Source: Corynebacterium minutissimum (GTDB lineage Bacteria; Actinomycetota; Actinomycetes; Mycobacteriales; Mycobacteriaceae). Taken from it: a stretch of 64,000 nt of DNA. The translations under genes and the position numbers were made by a program. Location: the NCBI RefSeq assembly GCF_000988205.1, contig NZ_LAYQ01000001.1:333416-397415 (forward strand), read 5' to 3'. A model generated the notes under the pieces. The model saw only the letters and a program-made list of their open reading frames with translations. It was not told the DNA's origin and ran no database searches. Shown here in pieces: positions 59,231 to 64,000 of the stretch (position 1 is its first letter; every line of letters begins with the position of its first letter).

Positions 59231-60475
59231 TTAACACAGCGGCAGGTTCAGGCGGATGTCCTCTGCGTCCTCGCCCCAGACGAGGACGGCGTCGGTGGAG
59301 TCCTCGGCGCTCATGTAGAACACCGGCTCGGAATCGGAAATGTCGTAGCTGTACACGGTGCAGCGTCCGTTGGATAGTTCCTGCGCGCCCTGCGTCGGGC
59401 CGGCGGCCTCGCGCTGGGTGACGTCCCCGTACCGCGCCACGGAGTAGCTCACGCCGTTACCAACGCACGTAATTTTGGCCTCCTGGCCGTCTTCCGGATC
59501 ACGGGATTCGCAGGTGGCGCCGTTGAAGCCTTCGTCGCCGGGGCGGGAGCTGATGAGCCCGGGGTGGGCATCGGCAAGCGCCTGTTCTGAGTCGGACCAC
59601 GCCGACCGCCCTAGGAAGAACCACAGCAGTCCACCAACCAGGAGCAGGAGAAGAAGACCCACGCCCAAGCCCGCAAAGACCTTGCCTTTCGACTTCGAGG
59701 TGCGCGTGGTGGATGATTCCTCCGCGGGGTCGGCAGCATAGCCAGGTTGCGGTTGCTGGGGTTGCTGGGGTTGCTGCGGCCCGGCCCAGTCCGCCTGTGG
59801 GGCGGCGGTGGGCTGCGGAGCTGACTGCCACGAGGCCGCGCCCGGACTATCTGTGTTTGTGCTGCGCACGGCGTCGATAACGGCGGCCGCTGAGGGGTAG
59901 GCGGCCGCAGCACGGAAGCCTGGGTAGGCCGCGGAGACGAGCTGGGCTAGGCGGTCAATGACCTCCTTCGCGGAGGCAGTGGGGGCGTCGGTAGCGGTGG
60001 CCGGGCCGACCGTGGCGAAGAAGGCGTTCGCGCGGTTATCGGTGAGGATGATGCGTCGCGGGTTGAGCGCACGGAGAGCGAAGCCAGCGCGGCCCTGCTG
60101 GATAAGGAAGTCCGTGGCGTCGGCCAAGGGAGCAAAGACGGCGAGAGCTTCCTCTTGGGAAAGGTGGTGGGCGCCGATGCCAGACGACGTGTACTTCGAC
60201 AGCTGCTCGCCCGGCAGGCTGCGGCGCACAAAAAACTCCTGGCCGTTGTTCATCGTGCCCGTGCCCACGACGGGAGCAATGGCGCTGTGCTGCAGCTGGC
60301 CAACGATTCCGGACTGGCGGAGCACGCCGCGGTGCTCCGGACCATAAATTTCTACGAGGAGTTCGTCTTGCGAGGGATCTTCCACGAGAAACAGCGAGGA
60401 GCCCGCCCCTTGGTCCAAGACAGCCTTCTCGCGCAGCCGGTGCTGGGTAGTGAAAAATTCAGGAAGCGTAGTCAC
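59231..60475 (-). CDS. Membrane pseudokinase with four-cysteine ectodomain
   Basis: A 414-residue protein laid out like the kinase encoded next door but with every catalytic residue gone. LLVEIYG stands where VAIKVI has the ATP lysine, LRALNPRRII replaces HRDVKPANII, and FATVGPA replaces LADFGIA. A Pro/Gln-rich linker (about 215-255), one membrane helix (VFAGLGVGLLLLLLVGGLLW) and an outer domain of about 120 residues with four cysteines, ending NLPLC, follow. The GTG at 60475 with upstream GAAGGA is chosen; an ATG at 60532 is possible. A regulatory partner of the kinase is the likely role (inference). Confidence 0.75.
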   Translation of the reverse strand: MTTLPEFFTTQHRLREKAVLDQGAGSSLFLVEDPSQDELLVEIYGPEHRGVLRQSGIVGQLQHSAIAPVVGTGTMNNGQEFFVRRSLPGEQLSKYTSSGIGAHHLSQEEALAVFAPLADATDFLIQQGRAGFALRALNPRRIILTDNRANAFFATVGPATATDAPTASAKEVIDRLAQLVSAAYPGFRAAAAYPSAAAVIDAVRSTNTDSPGAASWQSAPQPTAAPQADWAGPQQPQQPQQPQPGYAADPAEESSTTRTSKSKGKVFAGLGVGLLLLLLVGGLLWFFLGRSAWSDSEQALADAHPGLISSRPGDEGFNGATCESRDPEDGQEAKITCVGNGVSYSVARYGDVTQREAAGPTQGAQELSNGRCTVYSYDISDSEPVFYMSAEDSTDAVLVWGEDAEDIRLNLPLC

Positions 60476-60586
60476 GGTGAGAGAAATCCTTCGTGGAGGA
60501 GGTCGACGGTGAGGTATACGAATCTTCCTCATTCTAAAGGCGACACCGTGTCCATGGGCGTGACACAGCGCTCCCGCCAGGGTGGG

Positions 60587-62065
60587 CTAACAGATGGGCA
60601 AGCTCAAACGGTCCTCGTGGGCCTGCGGACCAGCAAGAACGAGAGCAAAACGCGCGGAGACGCCCGAGGGGTACACTCCCCACGTTCCCGGCTGGTGAGG
60701 GATTTCCGCCGAGGTGATGCTGCACGCATCCTGGACTAAGACGTCGAGGCGGCGCGGCATGATGGAGTTACGGTTGTCCTCCGTGCCGAAATCAGCTGCG
60801 ACGAGCGTGAGGTCGTCGCCCCTGCACACGATTCTAGCCTGCTGCCCCGCTTCCGGCAGCGCGGGGCGGCAGTCGAGGTTGCGCCACGGAGCGCGGCCAG
60901 GGTGCTCCGGCAACAACTGTGGAAATTGTTGGGCCAGAACCTCGTCGTAGTCGTCCCACCCCGCGCCGTACAGCGCTAGTCCGCCGGCGACTGCCAGACA
61001 CAGCAACACCGCAGCAAGCACGCCCCCGAGGATGCTCAGATGGCGGCGCCGCGGCTGCGGGGCGCGCTCGTGGTGGGGGCTGGCCGGTGGCGCGGCAGGG
61101 CCGGCGGCAGCATCCGGGGCTGCGGGGCGCGGCGCGGACGCCAGCTCACTCAACTCCGCGAGCATCTCCGATGCGCTGGCGAAGCGCTGATGAGGATCCG
61201 GGTTCAGGGCGGTGGCAAAGAAAGCGTTGAGGGCGGGGGCGAGGGGAGCGTCGCCAGGCGCCAGATTATGAGCGGTCAACTGCGGTATCACGCGGCTGTG
61301 CGCCCACTGCTGGGGACTGGTGGCGCGGCGCAGATTAACCAGAGTGAGCATCTCCAGCGCGATGAGCGCGAGCGAGTAGCGGTCGCTGGCGGCGGTCGGC
61401 TGCGGTGGGTGCTTGACCAGCTGCGTGGGGTATAGCTCCGGCGCCATGTAAGCATCAGTGCCCACGCGCAGGCCTTCGCGCGTCAAGCGCGTGGTGTCTT
61501 CGTTGATGGCGATGCCAAAGTCCGCCAGCATGACGGTACAACCCTCGCTGTCGCTGTGGACAGTGGGAGGTGACGCACTATCGGCGATGATGTTAGCAGG
61601 TTTGACGTCGCGGTGAATGACCGGCGAAGGCAGGGCCGCCAGGTAGTCCAAGGCCTGTGCGATGGGCGCGAGCAGCTGCACGGTTTCCTCCACCGTGAAC
61701 TTGGAATTGTCCAAGATGTGCTGGTTGATGTGCGCCTCCAGGCTGGGGCCGCGCAGAAACTTCATAATGAAATAAGGCACGCCACCCGGGGTGATGTCGC
61801 CATCGTAGATAGGCACGATGGCCGGATGCTCGAGTGCCGCGACGGTGCGCATCTCCGCCATGAAGCGGCGGACTTCCTCATCATCCTCGGCCGCATGCTG
61901 CGCGATGACCTTGATGGCGACCTCGCGGTCCAAGCTTTCCTTGCGGGCAAAGACGATGGTGCCCATGCCACCCGCACCGATCTGGTGGAACTGCGAGTAG
62001 CCCTTGGCGCTGAGCTCGGGCTCAAGATCCAAAGGCAGACCGGAAGCGGTGGGCTGACTGTTCAT
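60587..62065 (-). CDS. Transmembrane Ser/Thr protein kinase
   Basis: A 492-residue PknB-type (Hanks) kinase. It has the glycine loop IGAGGMGTIVFA (30-35), ATP lysine Lys52 in VAIKVI, catalytic HRDVKPAN (Asp153), DFG (Asp182), and an activation loop with TTRLT and GTDAYMAPE. After an Ala/Pro-rich linker comes one membrane helix (GGVLAAVLLCLAVAGGLAL) and an ectodomain of about 125 residues with four cysteines, ending SLPIC, homologous to that of the pseudokinase. It has no PASTA repeats, so it is not PknB itself. It starts two bases after the lipoprotein stop and so is co-transcribed with it. Confidence 0.92.
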   Translation of the reverse strand: MNSQPTASGLPLDLEPELSAKGYSQFHQIGAGGMGTIVFARKESLDREVAIKVIAQHAAEDDEEVRRFMAEMRTVAALEHPAIVPIYDGDITPGGVPYFIMKFLRGPSLEAHINQHILDNSKFTVEETVQLLAPIAQALDYLAALPSPVIHRDVKPANIIADSASPPTVHSDSEGCTVMLADFGIAINEDTTRLTREGLRVGTDAYMAPELYPTQLVKHPPQPTAASDRYSLALIALEMLTLVNLRRATSPQQWAHSRVIPQLTAHNLAPGDAPLAPALNAFFATALNPDPHQRFASASEMLAELSELASAPRPAAPDAAAGPAAPPASPHHERAPQPRRRHLSILGGVLAAVLLCLAVAGGLALYGAGWDDYDEVLAQQFPQLLPEHPGRAPWRNLDCRPALPEAGQQARIVCRGDDLTLVAADFGTEDNRNSIMPRRLDVLVQDACSITSAEIPHQPGTWGVYPSGVSARFALVLAGPQAHEDRLSLPIC

Positions 62066-62067
62066 GG

Positions 62068-62733
62068 CTATGCGGCGACGATGATGGGCTGGTGAATGAC
62101 AAAAGGCTCATAACCGGCCTGCCGGATGCTGATCTCTGCGACGAAGTCGCCGGGGTCGGTGAGCCGAGCAACCAGCGTGCACTCGCCGGACTCACAGTCC
62201 ACGACGAAATCCTCGCCCTCCTTGAGGTGGTGTGACTGGGTGTCGTCGAGAAGCGCCACCTGCCATTCGGCATTGTTATCCAGATCTGCCTCGTCCCCAC
62301 TCAAGTTCGTGGCCTGCACGCTGAGGACAAGGGCACCCCCGGTGGCCCACTGCAGTACGCCGGTCGGGGCAGAGCCGCCGATGGCCCCGTCGTAGCGCCG
62401 GTTGTCCAGCTCAACGCGCAGGGTTTGGAAACCGTAGGGCTCCACGCCCGAGTAGGTGGCCACGATTTCGTTGACCACTCCTGGGCCCGCTTCCTTCTTC
62501 GTGAGCAGGTAGGTGCCGTCCTCCTGACGCAGGTGCGAAGGTTCGCTGGGTTCTGGGATCTCGGAATCGGTGCCCTCGACAGGAACGTCTTCGTGCTGGG
62601 ACAGGGTGGTCTGGCCCGTGACCGTGAACTTGGGCGCATCCTCCGCGGTGTCTTTGTTCGTCGCGCACGCAGACAGCGCGAGGAGCGCTACGCCGAGTCC
62701 AGCTAGCGCGCGCGGAGAGACGGAGGCGAACAT
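62068..62733 (-). CDS. Predicted lipoprotein in the kinase operon
   Basis: A 221-residue exported protein with the signal peptide LAGLGVALLALSAC ending in a lipobox cysteine, an acidic linker and a beta-rich domain (VEPYGFQTLRVELDNRRYDG, GALVLSVQATNLSGDEADLD, VVDCESGECTLVARLTDPGD) resembling the DUF4352-like immunoglobulin-type fold of surface lipoproteins. It lies two bases from the kinase gene. It may be the ligand-binding or sensory part of the signalling unit; family not recognised with certainty. Confidence 0.78.
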   Translation of the reverse strand: MFASVSPRALAGLGVALLALSACATNKDTAEDAPKFTVTGQTTLSQHEDVPVEGTDSEIPEPSEPSHLRQEDGTYLLTKKEAGPGVVNEIVATYSGVEPYGFQTLRVELDNRRYDGAIGGSAPTGVLQWATGGALVLSVQATNLSGDEADLDNNAEWQVALLDDTQSHHLKEGEDFVVDCESGECTLVARLTDPGDFVAEISIRQAGYEPFVIHQPIIVAA

Positions 62734-62855
62734 TGGTTGTCAGATCCTTGCAGAGGGACAGATGAGGGATAGAAGGGGATAAAAATAGATAGGGGCCAGA
62801 ATCAGACAAAGAATAACAGCACCGGTGAGCGGCTTAAAACAATAATGCTGAATTG

Positions 62856-63542
62856 TTATGAAAGGTGCGCATAGTAGTGCGGGTGCGCGGCCGCGAATTG
62901 GGCGAGCACAATGCGCCATGAGATCTTTTGGCCCGGCTGGAACTGCGGAACGCCGAGCTTTTGCAAGGTCTCCGCCAGCGTCTGAATCTTGCGCTCTACT
63001 TTCTTTTCCGTCCAGTCCAGGGCCTCTGCTAGCTCGCGCTGACTACTCACGACCACCCGTGGCTCCGCAGCGGGGTTGTCGAGGAGCGGCTGAGCGAGGG
63101 TCTTGAGCAGCAGGCATTGCTCCTCATTCGGCTCGAAGACGTGGGTGGTAAACGGTCCATCCGGTGGAAGGCTGGGCTGTGGGCTGCGCAGCGACTGCAT
63201 GACGGTGAGCTCGCACTCGTAGCTCATGGTGGCAGTGGAGAAATAGAGTGTGGAGGTTCCCGGGTGCAGAACCTCAATACTGCCGGGGCTGATGAGGGTG
63301 CGGCCGAAGCCGCAGGCGGCGGGCGGCTGGATCGTAGCGGCGATGAAACTGCCGATGTTCTTGATGAACCACTGTGAGCCGTTGGACCACACCTGCAGGA
63401 ACGTGCGGTGCATGGCGGGATCATCGGAGGCCAGTAGGAAGTCCCCCTGGCGGCCAAGGGTGACGGTTTCGGAGACCTCGAGGAGGCGGGAGTGCCCAAT
63501 CAGATCGTCGATAAGCAGGGTGCCGTGCTGTGCCTGTTGCAT
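62856..63542 (-). CDS. FHA-like domain protein with C-terminal winged-helix-like part
   Basis: A 228-residue cytoplasmic protein. Residues of about 20-105 form a forkhead-associated-like domain (VTLGRQGDFLLASDDPAMHR, WFIKNIGSFIAATI) homologous to the protein at 57209. Residues of about 140-228 look like a helix-turn-helix or winged helix (VSSQRELAEALDWTEKKVER, KIQTLAETLQKLGVPQF). A phospho-reader fused to a DNA-binding domain would link the kinase to transcription. AAGGAG precedes the ATG at 63542. First gene of the minus-strand cluster, divergent from clpC. Confidence 0.75.
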   Translation of the reverse strand: MQQAQHGTLLIDDLIGHSRLLEVSETVTLGRQGDFLLASDDPAMHRTFLQVWSNGSQWFIKNIGSFIAATIQPPAACGFGRTLISPGSIEVLHPGTSTLYFSTATMSYECELTVMQSLRSPQPSLPPDGPFTTHVFEPNEEQCLLLKTLAQPLLDNPAAEPRVVVSSQRELAEALDWTEKKVERKIQTLAETLQKLGVPQFQPGQKISWRIVLAQFAAAHPHYYAHLS

Positions 63543-63776
63543 CGGGGGAGGCTCCTTCCCGCGGGGATGTAACCAGTGTTGACTGAAGAGTTACTTTACT
63601 TTAAGGCTTGCGCGCAGGCGCTTGGCGACGCCTCCCGCCACCTGTTCGCTACCGGCGTACAGTGGTTCTACCTGGGGAAACGAGGTTTTTGAGAAGGGGG
63701 GTGCGGAATTCGCGAATGGAGTGTCCGCCCCGCGCGTTAGAGTGGATGACACATTTACAGCGAAAGGTAAGAGGTA

Positions 63777-64000
63777 ATGTTCGAGAGGTTTACTGACCGT
63801 GCTCGCCGCGTCATTGTTTTGGCGCAGGAGGAAGCACGCATGCTCAACCACAATTACATCGGCACCGAGCACATCCTCCTGGGGCTTATTCACGAAGGCG
63901 AAGGTGTAGCAGCCAAGGCTTTGGAGTCCATGGGTATCTCGCTGGAGGACGTCCGCCGTGAGGTGGAAGAGATTATTGGTCAAGGTTCTCAGCCGCACAC
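63777..64000 (+). CDS. clpC: ATP-dependent Clp protease ATP-binding subunit ClpC, 5' part
   Basis: The first 74 codons, running off the window: [20 protein letters not shown] followed by [20 protein letters not shown] and [16 protein letters not shown], the N-terminal Clp repeat domain of ClpC. The full protein is a Hsp100 unfoldase that feeds ClpP. AAGGTAAGAGG upstream provides the ribosome binding site. The 234 bases upstream are shared with the divergent FHA-HTH gene; I could not fix a SigH or ClgR site there with confidence. Confidence 0.93.
   Translation, partial: MFERFTDRARRVIVLAQEEARMLNHNYIGTEHILLGLIHEGEGVAAKALESMGISLEDVRREVEEIIGQGSQPH

Noticed and set aside
63543-63776. SigH or ClgR promoter elements before clpC
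   Set aside because: GGAAT and CGTT are present but 25 bases apart, outside the expected spacing, and no clear ClgR palindrome is seen.

Overview
The window is a high-GC actinobacterial chromosome segment, almost certainly Corynebacterium. Between groEL and a class-II polyphosphate kinase gene it carries the tiny mycolate outer-membrane porin genes porH and porA. It also shows gene orders known from Corynebacteriales: xthA-GNAT-def-DUF3263-LytR_C-YbdK (compare Rv0427c-Rv0433) and ppa/dacB-tilS-hpt-ftsH-folE-folP-folB-folK-DUF3180-proline-rich-Rossmann-panC-lysS-clpC (compare Rv3628-Rv3596c). The species cannot be fixed from the sequence alone.

Layout. 1-2.5 kb: ABC exporter and a Bcr-type drug efflux gene. 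2.5-4.3 kb: lower-GC two-gene cassette of an AAA ATPase and a PIN nuclease, a plausible defence or toxin module. 4.4-10.5 kb: cls, xthA, GNAT, def and their conserved neighbours. 10.7-18.4 kb: a GT87 glycosyltransferase and the Mrp Na+/H+ antiporter operon. 18.6-26.1 kb: dipeptidase, OPT transporter, CIRCE-controlled groEL, porH-porA and ppk2. 26.2-31.5 kb: a Pls/PosA-type peptide synthetase with a MarR regulator, an orphan HicB beside a HicA remnant, and a rhodanese. 31.5-38.7 kb: a PabA-PabB-PabC fusion and a two-component system divergent from an ABC transporter plus S41 protease operon. 38.8-52.2 kb: the conserved ppa-to-pantothenate block. 52.3-64 kb: PhoX phosphatase with a candidate PHO box, lysS, an accessory island holding a Ser/Thr kinase, a pseudokinase, two FHA-like proteins and two lipoproteins, and the start of clpC.

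The most interesting systems are (i) the kinase/pseudokinase/lipoprotein/FHA-HTH cluster inserted between lysS and clpC, where the kinase and pseudokinase share a four-cysteine ectodomain; (ii) the AAA ATPase-PIN pair; (iii) a family of about 65-bp palindromes at three intergenic sites; and (iv) the broken HicA/HicB module with an obvious operator.

Quality warning. Ten single-base deletions, mostly in G/C runs, break otherwise full-length genes (mnhG, mnhD twice, mnhA, the OPT gene, the synthetase twice, pabABC, dacB, tilS). They include the normally essential tilS, and all go in the same direction, so I read them as sequencing errors and annotate the genes at full span. No rRNA, tRNA, CRISPR array, insertion sequence or prophage was seen.
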